A stretch of 64,000 nt of DNA from Jeotgalicoccus sp. (GCA_003513765.1 DONT01000001.1:418546-482545), one strand, 5' to 3'. Counted from the stretch's first letter, positions 44,103 to 53,990 are shown. Translations and numbers: made by a program. The notes: generated from the letters alone by a model not told the origin.

Positions 44103-45876
44103 CAGCTCCACCCCCTTCCAGCGTTTCATCAAGATCTTTCGTTAAACTCTGGCGCAGAGACTGCGCTTTAAATGTTTCGTAATACCAGCCCTTTGCTGCA
44201 GTAAGTGAATCGTGGTTTCCCCGTTCAATAATGCGCCCGTCTTTCATGACTAAAATTAAATCGGCACCTCTTACCGCACTCATACGGTGAGCTGTAATTA
44301 TATTTGTTTTACCTCGTCTGTTTTGTTCAATGTTGTTTAAGATTGCCGTTTCTGTTTCAGCATCTACTGCCGACAGTGAATCATCCAGTATAAGAACCTC
44401 CGGATTTTCTATTAAAGCCCTGGCAATTGAAATCCTCTGCTTCTGGCCGCCTGACAGTGACACACCGCGTTCTCCGACAATTGTGTCGTAGCCTGCAGGG
44501 AAGGCCGTAATATCCTGATGAATATAACTTAAGTCAGCAGCACGATAAACTTTTTCAATATTGATGTCAGGATTAGTAAAGGCAATATTATTTCTGATTG
44601 TCGTCGAGAAGAGGAAATTATCCTGCGGCACATAGCCAAACAGCTGGCGCAGATTTTTAATATCGACCTGTTTAATATCAACACCGTTTACAGCGACTGT
44701 ATTATCAGCATCTGTATCAAACTCACGGAGCAAGAGCCTGATAATTGAACTTTTCCCTGAACCTGTAGGTCCGACAATACCGAGTGTCTGGCCTTCCTTT
44801 AGGGTGAAATGAATATCACGAAGTGATACTTCTTCTTCACCGGGGAAGGAAAATTCGGCTACGTTAAAAGTAATGTCCCCTGATGGTACGGCGTCACTTG
44901 TCACACTTGTACCGATATCACTTTTAGTATTCATTATTTCCTCTATCCGGTCGTAAGATGCCTTGCCCCTTTCGACTAAATTAAAGAACCAGCCGAGAGC
45001 TAAAAGCGGCCAAACCATCATGCCGAGATAGGTCGTAAATGTAACGAGCTGGCCGAGCGTAATTTCATCAGCCACAACCATACGCGCACCGAAAAATATC
45101 GACAGAAAGTAACTGATTGCGATAATTGCCGTAATCGTCGGGTCAAACAAGGCATCGATTTTTGCCACTTTTAAATTTTTCTTTACGACATCATCGGATA
45201 AATGAGTAAAGTCTTTTAAATCTTCATCCTCGTAGCCGAAAGTTTTTGTCACTTTGATACCCGCAATGGACTCCTGGGTTTTATCGTTTAAAGAACTGAA
45301 CGCTGCCTGGGCAACGCGAAACAATCTGCTTAAAATCGAACCGTACCAGCTGGTCAAAATCACCATAAAAGGCAGCGGAATCATCGCAATCAATGTTAAT
45401 TTCGGACTGACAGTCAGCGCCATCGTAATCAGCACAGCGCCGCCTGTAATTACCGAGTCGGCAATCGTTAAAATACCGGCCCCGGCCGTCATCTGTACCG
45501 CGTTAATATCATTCGTCGCATGCGCCATTAAATCCCCTGTGCGCCTTTTAGCAAAAAATGCCGGAGACATTAACGAATATTTTTTAAACAGCCGCTCCCT
45601 TAATGTCCTTCCGAGTCTGTTCGACGCACCGAAAATCATGATGCGCCAGAAGAATCTGAATATGTAAGTTAAAATTGCGACAAAAACCAGCATCACACCG
45701 AATAATATAAGTGTGTTTGATGTCAGTGTTTCCGTCGTAATCTGATCGATAACACGCCCGATAACCTGCGGCGGCACGAGTTCCATCAGTGCAACGAGAA
45801 CGAGCATCAATAATCCTATAATATAACTTTTCTTTTCGAGCTTAAAAAACCATCCCAAATTTTTAAATACCCGCAT
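44083..45876 (-). CDS. yheI: ABC exporter, YheI-type subunit
   Basis: A 597-residue half transporter. The membrane part fills residues 1-320. The ATPase has Walker A GPTGSGKSSI, signature VSLSGGQKQRISIARAL and Walker B VLILDDSLSAVD. Asp instead of Glu after Walker B (LDDS) marks this as the degenerate-site half, as in YheI/BmrC. The 20-base overlap with the next gene supports a fixed heterodimer. Confidence 0.9.
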   Translation of the reverse strand: MRVFKNLGWFFKLEKKSYIIGLLMLVLVALMELVPPQVIGRVIDQITTETLTSNTLILFGVMLVFVAILTYIFRFFWRIMIFGASNRLGRTLRERLFKKYSLMSPAFFAKRRTGDLMAHATNDINAVQMTAGAGILTIADSVITGGAVLITMALTVSPKLTLIAMIPLPFMVILTSWYGSILSRLFRVAQAAFSSLNDKTQESIAGIKVTKTFGYEDEDLKDFTHLSDDVVKKNLKVAKIDALFDPTITAIIAISYFLSIFFGARMVVADEITLGQLVTFTTYLGMMVWPLLALGWFFNLVERGKASYDRIEEIMNTKSDIGTSVTSDAVPSGDITFNVAEFSFPGEEEVSLRDIHFTLKEGQTLGIVGPTGSGKSSIIRLLLREFDTDADNTVAVNGVDIKQVDIKNLRQLFGYVPQDNFLFSTTIRNNIAFTNPDINIEKVYRAADLSYIHQDITAFPAGYDTIVGERGVSLSGGQKQRISIARALIENPEVLILDDSLSAVDAETETAILNNIEQNRRGKTNIITAHRMSAVRGADLILVMKDGRIIERGNHDSLTAAKGWYYETFKAQSLRQSLTKDLDETLEGGGADDDGCN

Positions 45877-45990
45877 TAATACACTCCCCTTATTTACACA
45901 CCCCTATTTCACTTTGAATTTTACCATATATTTCGGAAATTGAAATAAATAATAAGTATGAAAAAAGAGGTGAAGCTGCTAGTTTTCTGG

Positions 45991-46057
45991 GACTGGCATG
46001 AACGGGTCTCATGCGTATCCCAGCTCAGCCGGACTGGCATGAGCCACATCTCCCATC
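45991..46057. repeat. 41-bp-period repeat D, two units
   Basis: GACTGGCATGA occurs at 45991 and again at 46032, 41 bases apart. The first unit contains CATGA-N7-TCATG followed by CGTAT; the second is degenerate (CATGAGCCACATCTCCCATC). It lies in the 217-base gap between the abgT terminator and the ABC exporter operon. The dyad has the same spacing as in array B at 55.2 kb. Confidence 0.75.
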
Positions 46058-46086
46058 AAAAAAAGCCGCAGAATTTCTGCGGCTGT
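46056..46086 (-). terminator. Terminator after abgT
   Basis: AGCCGCAGAA and TTCTGCGGCT form a perfect ten-pair stem, followed by seven T on the minus strand. Confidence 0.92.
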
Positions 46087-46093
46087 AAAACTT

Positions 46094-47632
46094 TTAATAT
46101 GAAAGATTTGTTCCTGGACCGACCGGGATACCGAGAAGCATCCAGATCACAAACATAATTGTCCAGGCTATTAAGAAAACAACAGAATACGGCAGCATTA
46201 ATGAAATGACTGTACCAATACCGTTTTCTTTGCCGTAGCGCTGTGCGAATGCCACAACGAGCGGGAAGAATGGCATAAGCGGCGAAATAATATTCGTCGA
46301 TGAGTCACCGATTCTGTAGGCGACCTGTGTTACTTCAGGCGCGATACCGAGCTGCATGAACATCGGCACAAAAATCGGCGCCATAATTGCCCACTTCGCT
46401 GAGTCCGCTGCGATTGCAAGATTAATCAGCGTCGTAATAAATATAAACACAATCAGTACCGGCATACTGCCGATATTTAAATTCTCTAAAAGCCCTGCAC
46501 CGTTTACGGCAATAATCGTTCCAAGATTGGAATAATTAAACAGTGCAACGAACTGTGCTGCAAAGAATATCAGCACGATAAACCCCGACATCGTTTCGAG
46601 AGAGCCGTCCATCAGTTTCACAGCATCTTTATCATTTTTAATCGTCTTATTCACTGCACCGTAGACAAGACCCGGCACAAGGAAAATTAACATCATAATA
46701 AATATGATACTTGAAATAAACGGTGATCCGACAATTCCGCCGTCCTCACCCCGTAAAGGCGAGCCCGGGAACGCGACGAGGCTTAATATTCCTAGTACTG
46801 TAACGACTGCAGAAATATTTGCCCAGTTTAATGCGCGTTTTTCCTGTTTGTCTAAAGCCTTGTTCTCACTGACTTCTTCATTATCAAAATCAAATTTTTT
46901 CAGACGCGGCTCAACAATCTTATCAGTAATTAAAGTACCTAAAATCACAATAAGGAAAGTCGATGCGAACATAAAGAACCAGTTATCTGTTGCCTGTACG
47001 ATATAAGTCGCATCAAGAATGCCCGCTGCTTCCGTCGTAATACCTGAAAGAAGGGGGTCATTTGTACCGATTAAAAGGTTGGCAGAATATCCGCCTGCTA
47101 CACCGGCGAACGCTGCAGCAAGACCTGCAAGCGGATGACGGCGGAAGCCAAGGAATATAATCGCACCAAGCGGCACTAGTACAACATAGCCGACACTGGC
47201 AGCGACGTTTGACATAACACCCATAAATACAACAATTGGTGTAACAAACTTACGAGGTGCTTTCGTGACGACATTCGTCATCAATGCACTGATATAACCA
47301 CTTTTCTCTGCAACGCCGACACCGATCATAGCGACCAGTACCGGACCAAGTGCAACGAATGTAGTAAAGTTTTCAACCACACTGGTAAACATGTACCTTA
47401 TACCGTCACCAGTTAAAAGACTGACAGCGTGAACTGTTAACTCTTCACGCTCTCCCGACTCGGGATTAATTCCGACATAGCTGACATTGACACCAAGTAA
47501 ATATAAAACATGAGAAATTGTAATAACCAGCAATGTTAAAATTAAAAATATCGTGACCGGATGCGGTAACTTATTACCTGTAATCTCAATCCAGTCGAGA
47601 AGTGAACGCTTCTCTTTTAAACTTTTATTCAT
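46094..47632 (-). CDS. AbgT-family transporter
   Basis: A 512-residue membrane protein with about 12 helices of the AbgT family. Members import p-aminobenzoyl-glutamate or export sulfonamides and other folate analogues. Typical segments are GNKLPHPVTIFLIL, AGVAGGYSANLLIGTNDPLLSG and IAPEVTQVAYRIGDSSTNIISPLMPFFPLV. ATG 47632 has GAGGAG six bases upstream. An M20 amidohydrolase, the usual partner, is 14 kb away. A palindrome covers its promoter. Confidence 0.92.
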   Translation of the reverse strand: MNKSLKEKRSLLDWIEITGNKLPHPVTIFLILTLLVITISHVLYLLGVNVSYVGINPESGEREELTVHAVSLLTGDGIRYMFTSVVENFTTFVALGPVLVAMIGVGVAEKSGYISALMTNVVTKAPRKFVTPIVVFMGVMSNVAASVGYVVLVPLGAIIFLGFRRHPLAGLAAAFAGVAGGYSANLLIGTNDPLLSGITTEAAGILDATYIVQATDNWFFMFASTFLIVILGTLITDKIVEPRLKKFDFDNEEVSENKALDKQEKRALNWANISAVVTVLGILSLVAFPGSPLRGEDGGIVGSPFISSIIFIMMLIFLVPGLVYGAVNKTIKNDKDAVKLMDGSLETMSGFIVLIFFAAQFVALFNYSNLGTIIAVNGAGLLENLNIGSMPVLIVFIFITTLINLAIAADSAKWAIMAPIFVPMFMQLGIAPEVTQVAYRIGDSSTNIISPLMPFFPLVVAFAQRYGKENGIGTVISLMLPYSVVFLIAWTIMFVIWMLLGIPVGPGTNLSY

Positions 47633-47644
47633 AGTAATCTCCTC

Positions 47645-47673
47645 TAGTATAATAATCGCTGTTTATTATACTA
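47645..47673 (-). promoter_or_regulatory. Promoter region of abgT with perfect operator-like inverted repeat
   Basis: TAGTATAATA and TATTATACTA are perfect inverted copies nine bases apart. The right arm contains the minus-strand -10 TATAAT (47665-47670); a weak -35 TAGTAA lies 17 bases beyond. A repressor bound here would cover the -10 and the start of transcription. Confidence 0.55.
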
Positions 47674-47734
47674 CGCCTTATTACTATTTACTAGCGGGTA
47701 AGTTTAAGTGAGTAAGTGAATACGTTTTCTAACA

Positions 47735-47773
47735 AAATACCCGGACAGAACCTAAGTTCCATCCGGGTATTTA
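47735..47773 (-). terminator. Terminator after the first peptide-binding protein gene
   Basis: AAATACCCGGA and TCCGGGTATTT form an 11-pair stem with T residues following on the minus strand. Confidence 0.88.
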
Positions 47774-47786
47774 AAACTATTAATTT

Positions 47787-49475
47787 TTATTCTTCACTGC
47801 CAAAAGAAGCATTTTCAAGTCTGATATTTCCTACAGGATCAAGACCGATATTGTTTACACTGTCAGTGTTCACACCTAAGAGGAAGCTCGTGTGGTTCAG
47901 ATATACTGCCGGTGAGTCGTCGATCAGAATCTGCTGTACTTCACTGTAAGCTTCCTGACGTCCTGCTTCATCCGGGTTCATACGTCCTTCATCAAGTAAT
48001 GTATCTACTTCTTCATTCTCATAGAATGAACGGTTACCTGGTGCACCGAAGTTGTTAGAGTGGAATAATGCGTACAGTCCGTAGTCAGCGTCAGCTGTAA
48101 CTGTCGTCCAGCCGAGGATAAACATATCGTGTTCCCCATTAGCTGTCTGATCAAGGAATGCGCCCCACTCAGATTGCTGAACTTCTACTGTAATGCCAAT
48201 TTCACTTAGTGCGTTTTGAATATATACTGCCGAGTCTACAATTGCCGCATCGTCGTTCACCCATAATGTTGTCGTGAAGCCGTCCGGCTGGCTAGATTCG
48301 CTTAACAGTTCTTTAGCGCGGTCAACGTCGACGTCGATGCTCTCAAGGTTTTCATCATAACCCCAAACGTCCGGAGCCAGCGGGCTTTGTGCTGTAATTC
48401 CGTAACCGTCATACACACCGTTAATAATTTCGTCACGGTCAACTGCATGTGCAATTGCCTGACGTACTAACGGATCATCAAAAGGTTCTTTCTCCATGTT
48501 AAATCCTAAATAGTTCATACGTACTGATTCACTTTCGATTAACTCAGTCGCATCGCCATTTTGAATACGTTCAGCACTTGCTGTATCAATTTCGTTGGCA
48601 ATATCAATACCGCCGGTATCAAGTTCAGCTAGACGCGCCTGTGTTTCAGGAATAACTCTGAATACAACTTCATCAAATTCGCGCTCTCCATTTTGGAAAT
48701 CTTCGAATTTGCTTAATGTTACCGAGTCACCTGGTGAACGGTCAGTCATTTGAAGGTGGTTTGTACCATCTGTTTCAGTACCGGTAACCCCGCCGATATG
48801 CTCGCTGATTTCATCAGCAACAGCCTGGAACTCATCACCGCCCGCTTCACGCAGCTCATAGTATTCTTCTAAAGTAACATCACTGCCCGCTTCATCGAGT
48901 GCAGCCTGGTAGTCTTTATCGATTAAATCCTTACTCATAATACCGCCTGCGTTATGTGATAAATGTGCAGGTAATGGAGCGAAGGCATATTCTGTATGTA
49001 AATTCACTTCGTAATCTCCAACGACTTCAACTTCTTCAATCATTTCGTAAAGGAATGCAACCTGTGATGCAACAGCCGGGTCATTAACACGGTCAATTGT
49101 CGCTTTCACATCTTCAGCAGTAAATTCCTGTCCGCTGTGGAATGTAGTACCTTCACGCAATTTGAAATTCCATACTGTATCTTCTGTCGCTTCCCATTCA
49201 GTTGCAAGACCTGGAGTTAATTCCAGCGCTTCATCCTGGAAAATAAGTGATTCATAAATATTACGTCTGATTTGAGCACTTGCCGAGTCATTCGAGCCGT
49301 GCGGATCAACCGTTACCATATCTTCAGACATTCCGATATTAATCGTGCCGCCCGCTGTTTCTTCTGTACTTCCTTCCCCTTCTGCCGCTTCATCTACATT
49401 TTCATCACTTGAACATGCAGCTAAAACTAAAGCAACAGTGAGTAAAAGAAAATACTTAAATCCTCTTTTTACCAT
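47787..49475 (-). CDS. Peptide ABC transporter substrate-binding lipoprotein 1 (SBP family 5)
   Basis: A 562-residue lipoprotein with signal MVKRGFKYFLLLTVALVLAAC. It matches the OppA/DppE-type family 5 binding proteins: INIGMSEDMVTVDPHGSND, WNFKLREGTTFHSGQEFTAEDV, VRQAIAHAVDRDEIINGVY. Start ATG 49475 has GGAGGTT upstream. It is highly similar to the next gene. No permease or ATPase gene is adjacent, so it must work with components encoded elsewhere. Confidence 0.92.
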   Translation of the reverse strand: MVKRGFKYFLLLTVALVLAACSSDENVDEAAEGEGSTEETAGGTINIGMSEDMVTVDPHGSNDSASAQIRRNIYESLIFQDEALELTPGLATEWEATEDTVWNFKLREGTTFHSGQEFTAEDVKATIDRVNDPAVASQVAFLYEMIEEVEVVGDYEVNLHTEYAFAPLPAHLSHNAGGIMSKDLIDKDYQAALDEAGSDVTLEEYYELREAGGDEFQAVADEISEHIGGVTGTETDGTNHLQMTDRSPGDSVTLSKFEDFQNGEREFDEVVFRVIPETQARLAELDTGGIDIANEIDTASAERIQNGDATELIESESVRMNYLGFNMEKEPFDDPLVRQAIAHAVDRDEIINGVYDGYGITAQSPLAPDVWGYDENLESIDVDVDRAKELLSESSQPDGFTTTLWVNDDAAIVDSAVYIQNALSEIGITVEVQQSEWGAFLDQTANGEHDMFILGWTTVTADADYGLYALFHSNNFGAPGNRSFYENEEVDTLLDEGRMNPDEAGRQEAYSEVQQILIDDSPAVYLNHTSFLLGVNTDSVNNIGLDPVGNIRLENASFGSEE

Positions 49476-49588
49476 TTTTGTTAACCTCCAAAATATTTTG
49501 ATAATTTGAATTATATAGAAAATAATGAATTTATGCAATGTAATAATTCGATTTCGTATAAAGATAAATTAATAAGCAGTAATTTGCA

Positions 49589-49630
49589 TAAAAATACCTC
49601 TCAACTGCAAAGTGCAGCCAAGAGGTACTT
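49589..49630 (-). terminator. Terminator after the second peptide-binding protein gene
   Basis: AGTACCTCTT and GAGAGGTATT pair around an inner CTGCACTTTGCAG stem, followed by T residues on the minus strand. Confidence 0.85.
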
Positions 49631-49635
49631 CCATA

Positions 49636-51315
49636 TTATTTAAATCTCACATCTTTGAAGTGCAGCCCGCCTGCCGGATCTACTTCTATACCGCTGACTG
49701 CTGTTTCGTTATAGCCTGCAGCAAATTCTGCGTGGAACAGGTAAGATGATGGCGATTCTTCTACAAGAATATTTTCGATGTCAGTATAAATCTTCTGACG
49801 TGCTTCATCGTCTACTTCTGCGCGTCCCGCGTCTAATAATTCATCGACTTCAGGATTGTCGTAGAACACACGGTTACCCGCTGCGCCCTGGTTTTTCGAG
49901 TGGAAGAGAGCATACAGACCGTAGTCAGCATCCCCTGTTACAGTCGTCCATCCTAGGATAAACATTTCGTGGTTACCCTGTGCAAGTGTTTCTAAGTACG
50001 CGCCCCACTCGAACTGTTCAATCTCAACATTAATGTTAAGTTCTGCAAGTTCACTTTGAATATAAACAGCTGTATCGATAATCTGCTGATCATCGTTTAC
50101 CCAGATTGTAGTGTCAAATCCGTCTGCTACATCTGTTTCAGCTAAAATTTCTTTCGCTTTTTCAATGTTGTATTCCTGTCCTTCAAGGTCTTCAGAGTAA
50201 CCCCAGACATCTGGTGCTAAAGGTCCTTTTGCCGGAATTCCCATGTCATCGTATACGCCTGCTACGATTTCTTCGCGGTCAATTGCGTAAGAAATTGCCT
50301 GACGGACTTTCATATCGTTGAACGGTTCTTTGTTAATGTTAAAGCCAAGGTATGACATACGTACTGAATCCGTTGAAGTTACTGCAGTATCCGCACCATT
50401 TTCAACGCGTTCCATATTCGTTGAATCCACATCAGTTGCAACCTGGATTCCGCCTGTTTCAAGTTCTGCCATACGTGCGCCATTTTCAGGAATTACTTTG
50501 AATGTTACATTTTCAAAGTAACGGTCGCCGCCCTGGAAGTCTTCAAATTTCTCTAACACTACTTCATCCCCTGCACTGCGTGAAACGAATTTAAGATGAT
50601 TCGTTCCGTTAGGTTCATTCGCCACAACAGTACCTAAATGTTCACTGATTTCTTCTTTTACAGTATCGTACTCGTCTCCGCCAGCATCGCGCAGCTCGTA
50701 GTATTCTTCTAAAGTAACGTCGCTCCCAGCAGCATCTAATGCAGCCTGATAATCAGCGTCGATTGTTGCTTTAGAAATAATACCGCCTGTGTTGTGCGCT
50801 AAGTGACTCGCTAAAGGAGCGAATGGTATAGATGTATGAATATTAATTTCGTAATCACTGATAACATCGATTTCCTCAATCATTTCGAACAGGAAAAGTA
50901 CCGGTGATGCCATTGCATCATCCTGTACACGGTCGAAAGTTGCGACAACGTCTTCCGCGGTAAATTCTTCACCGTTGTGGAAAGTTGTGCCTTCACGAAG
51001 TTTAAAATTCCATGTTGTTTCATCAACTTGTTCGTATTCAGTTGCAAGACCTGGTGACAGTGACATGTCAACGTCCTGGAATACTAAAGTTTCATATATG
51101 TTTGCTCTAACTTGGCGTGATGCTGAATCGTTCGATCCGTGTGGATCCGTCGTCACCATTTCTGCCATTGTTCCAATTGTTAAATCCCCTGTTTTTTCAC
51201 TTTCAGCCGCTTCATCGCCAGCCGCTTCTTCTTCGACGTTATCATCGCTCGAACAAGCTGCCATAACCACTAAGAAAGCGATTACAAGAAGCGCTAAAAA
51301 ATTTTTTCTTTTCAT
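49636..51315 (-). CDS. Peptide ABC transporter substrate-binding lipoprotein 2 (SBP family 5)
   Basis: A 559-residue lipoprotein with signal MKRKNFLALLVIAFLVVMAAC. It is a clear paralogue of its neighbour along the whole length; shared blocks include WNFKLREGTTFH, SDVTLEEYYELR and GWTTVTGDADYGLYALFHS. Start ATG 51315 has AAAGGGGG upstream. Each copy has its own terminator, so the two are separate transcripts from a tandem duplication. Confidence 0.92.
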   Translation of the reverse strand: MKRKNFLALLVIAFLVVMAACSSDDNVEEEAAGDEAAESEKTGDLTIGTMAEMVTTDPHGSNDSASRQVRANIYETLVFQDVDMSLSPGLATEYEQVDETTWNFKLREGTTFHNGEEFTAEDVVATFDRVQDDAMASPVLFLFEMIEEIDVISDYEINIHTSIPFAPLASHLAHNTGGIISKATIDADYQAALDAAGSDVTLEEYYELRDAGGDEYDTVKEEISEHLGTVVANEPNGTNHLKFVSRSAGDEVVLEKFEDFQGGDRYFENVTFKVIPENGARMAELETGGIQVATDVDSTNMERVENGADTAVTSTDSVRMSYLGFNINKEPFNDMKVRQAISYAIDREEIVAGVYDDMGIPAKGPLAPDVWGYSEDLEGQEYNIEKAKEILAETDVADGFDTTIWVNDDQQIIDTAVYIQSELAELNINVEIEQFEWGAYLETLAQGNHEMFILGWTTVTGDADYGLYALFHSKNQGAAGNRVFYDNPEVDELLDAGRAEVDDEARQKIYTDIENILVEESPSSYLFHAEFAAGYNETAVSGIEVDPAGGLHFKDVRFK

Positions 51316-51400
51316 TGCCGTGTTACCCCCTTTGTTTGATAAATGTATTATATCCATGCCAATAACAAAATTGCAATAATTTTCTAAAATTTAAATAAAT

Positions 51401-51434
51401 ATAAAAACACGCACTTAAAAAGTGCGTGTTTTCA
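51401..51434 (-). terminator. Terminator after yneF
   Basis: AAAACACGCACTT and AAGTGCGTGTTTT form a 13-pair stem across AAA. Confidence 0.92.
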
Positions 51435-51441
51435 GAAGTTA

Positions 51442-51681
51442 TTACTTTTTCTCTTTTTTAGCTTGTTCTGATGATTTATTCATCATACTCAGCATTTGAT
51501 TAATTTTCTTCTGGGAAGGTTTTTGTCCCATCTGCATCATCATAATTCTGAGCATGTCTTCATTAATAGGAGGGTTCTTCTCCAAGTAATCCATCATATA
51601 TTTTCTAGAGATCCAAAATCCTAATGCGAAACCACCAATGAGGGCTACGATTACAATTAGTATCCATATCCAAGTCGCCAA
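51442..51681 (-). CDS. yneF: YneF-family (UPF0154) membrane protein
   Basis: A 79-residue protein with an N-terminal membrane helix (residues 3-24) and the family segment MDYLEKNPPINEDMLRIMMMQMGQKPSQKKINQM. TTG 51681 is the likely start, four bases after GAGGTGA; a GTG at 51690 is inside that site. It follows tkt as in Bacillus. Function unknown. Confidence 0.88.
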   Translation of the reverse strand: MATWIWILIVIVALIGGFALGFWISRKYMMDYLEKNPPINEDMLRIMMMQMGQKPSQKKINQMLSMMNKSSEQAKKEKK

Positions 51682-51751
51682 AATGCTCACCTCTTTTCCG
51701 TGTAAACCACTATTTAGTTTACATTAACGGGCATTTAAATTCAATGCTTAT

Positions 51752-53734
51752 TTACTTGCGGATAATATTAGACAGGTTCTCAACTGTAAAGCCGTAACGC
51801 TCCACAACTTCTCCGCCCGGCGCACTCGCTCCGAATGTATCGATTGTTAAGAGTTTGCCTTTGATGCCGACAAATCTGTGCCAGCCGAGGCTTGCAGCCA
51901 TTTCAACTGCCGTACGGTTTTCAATGTCAGTATTTAATACCGATTCAATATACGCTTCATCCTGGTTCAGAAATGCCTGTACGTTAGGAATAGAAGCAAC
52001 TTTAATATTAACGCCTTCTTCAGCTAATTTCAGCGCAGTTTCGACTGCAAGAGAAACTTCACTTCCCGTTGCGAAAACAATAGCATCATTACCGCCGTCG
52101 TATGCGATATATCCGCCGCGGCGCACGCCTTCTTCAATTGTTTCTGTTTCGATATCAAGAACCGTAAGATCCTGACGTGTCAGTACTAAAGCTGTCGGTG
52201 TATCTTCAGATTCCAAAGCAACTTTCCATGCAGCACGTGTTTCGTTGCCGTCTGCCGGACGAATAACGTTCAGGTTCGGAATCGCACGCAGCCCTGCTAA
52301 CTGTTCAACCGGCTCATGTGTCGGCCCGTCTTCACCGACTGCAATCGAGTCGTGAGTGAATACGTAAGTTACAGGCAGTTTCATTAGTGCACTTAAGCGT
52401 ACTGCCGGCTTCAGATAGTCACTGAAGACGAAGAATGTTCCTGCATAAGGATAAACGCCGCCGTGTGCTGCCATACCGTTAATTGAAGCTGCCATCGCAA
52501 ATTCTCTTACACCGAACCAGATATTGCGTCCCGCGTAGTTGTCTTTAGCATAGTCAGACGCTTCTTTAACGTTTGTTTTGTTACTGCCTGCAAGGTCAGC
52601 TGCACCGCCGAAGAATGTCGGAATTGCTTTTGATAATTCCTGAATCATATCTCCTGAGTTGCCGCGTGTTGCTTTTTTAGTCCCCGCTTCGTAAGCCGGA
52701 AGTTCTGAAGCATAGTCTTCAGGCAGTTCACGTTTAACCGCAGCCATAAAGTCGTTATATTTAGCTTCGTCAGCTGTTTTAAATGATTCCATTACTTTGT
52801 TCCATGCCGCTTCTTCTGAAACGCCGCGCGCAGTTAATGTTTCATCAAAACGGGCATAGACAGACTCGTCCACATCGAATGTTTTCAGGTGGTCTAAACC
52901 GTAGGCTTCATAAGCACCCTGACGTTCTATATCCCCAAGCGGTGAACCGTGTGCATCAGCTTTACCTGATTTATTCGGCGCGCCAAAACCAATTACTGTT
53001 TTCACTTCAATCAGTGATGGTTTATCGCTTTGTTTCGCTTCTTCAATCGCTTTATCGATTGCATCTAAATCATTGCCGTCTTCAACGCGCAGGTAGTGCC
53101 AGTTATACGCTTTAAAACGAGCCGCAACATCTTCAGAGAAGCTCTTGTCGAGGTCTCCGTCGAGTGAAATATCATTTGAATCATAAAGTACAATCAGCTT
53201 CTCTAAGCCTAAGTGTCCTGCAAGTGATGCCGCTTCATGCGAAATCCCTTCCATCAGATCACCGTCTGAAGCAAGTACATAAGTATAATGGTCAACAACT
53301 TCGTGCTCAGCTGTATTAAATACAGAATTAAGGTGAGTTTCAGCCATTGCCATACCGACACTCATCGCAAAGCCCTGCCCGAGCGGTCCTGTAGTAATTT
53401 CTATACCATCTGTATGTTTAAACTCAGGGTGTCCCGGAGTTTTGGATTCGTACTGTCTGAATTCCTTTAAATCATCCATTTCCAAAATACCTGAAAGATG
53501 AAGCAGGCTGTAAATTAACATTGAACCGTGGCCCGCACTCAGTACGAAACGGTCTCTGTTAAACCAGTCAACATTTTTTGGGTTAAAGTTTAAATGTTTT
53601 TGCCAGAGTACATACGCCATTGGTGCAGCGCCCATAGGCAGTCCCGGGTGACCCGAATTTGCTTTTTCAATTGCATCAATACTTAAAGAACGGATCGTAT
53701 TAACCGCTAATAAGTCAGTTTTATCAAATGACAT
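51752..53734 (-). CDS. tkt: Transketolase
   Basis: A 660-residue thiamine-diphosphate enzyme of the pentose phosphate pathway. Motifs are KANSGHPGLPMGAAPMAYVL near residue 24, the ThDP-binding LASDGDLMEGISHEAASLAGH to DSNDISLDGD, and THDSIAVGEDGPTHEPVEQLAGLRAIPN in the pyrimidine domain. Length is typical. It lies between ynzC and yneF, as in other Bacillales. Confidence 0.97.
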   Translation of the reverse strand: MSFDKTDLLAVNTIRSLSIDAIEKANSGHPGLPMGAAPMAYVLWQKHLNFNPKNVDWFNRDRFVLSAGHGSMLIYSLLHLSGILEMDDLKEFRQYESKTPGHPEFKHTDGIEITTGPLGQGFAMSVGMAMAETHLNSVFNTAEHEVVDHYTYVLASDGDLMEGISHEAASLAGHLGLEKLIVLYDSNDISLDGDLDKSFSEDVAARFKAYNWHYLRVEDGNDLDAIDKAIEEAKQSDKPSLIEVKTVIGFGAPNKSGKADAHGSPLGDIERQGAYEAYGLDHLKTFDVDESVYARFDETLTARGVSEEAAWNKVMESFKTADEAKYNDFMAAVKRELPEDYASELPAYEAGTKKATRGNSGDMIQELSKAIPTFFGGAADLAGSNKTNVKEASDYAKDNYAGRNIWFGVREFAMAASINGMAAHGGVYPYAGTFFVFSDYLKPAVRLSALMKLPVTYVFTHDSIAVGEDGPTHEPVEQLAGLRAIPNLNVIRPADGNETRAAWKVALESEDTPTALVLTRQDLTVLDIETETIEEGVRRGGYIAYDGGNDAIVFATGSEVSLAVETALKLAEEGVNIKVASIPNVQAFLNQDEAYIESVLNTDIENRTAVEMAASLGWHRFVGIKGKLLTIDTFGASAPGGEVVERYGFTVENLSNIIRK

Positions 53735-53765
53735 TTACTTTCGACTCCTTTAATTCTCTTCATTA

Positions 53766-53990
53766 TTATTTTTTGTTGCGTAGTGCCTTAATTTTGTCAG
53801 GGGTAACATCTTTACCGTCCGGATCGATCACTTTAGTGTTTTCAATCTGGTTTTTAAAAGAATTTCTAAAGTTTGATAAATATTGTTCTCTCAAACCAGT
53901 CAGCTCTTTAAGTTCCGCTGAGGATATTTTATCTTCGCGTTTTAACTTTGCAAGCTGGTTGAGACGTTTTAATTTTTGATCGTCTAACAT
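53766..53990 (-). CDS. ynzC: YnzC-family (UPF0291) protein
   Basis: A 74-residue, helix-rich cytoplasmic protein starting MLDDQKLKRLNQLAKLKRED and containing LTGLREQYLSNFRNSFKNQIENT, the UPF0291 pattern. Start ATG 53990 has GGTGGAGC upstream. In Bacillus it is next to the SOS gene yneA and lexA, as here. Role unknown. Confidence 0.88.
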   Translation of the reverse strand: MLDDQKLKRLNQLAKLKREDKISSAELKELTGLREQYLSNFRNSFKNQIENTKVIDPDGKDVTPDKIKALRNKK

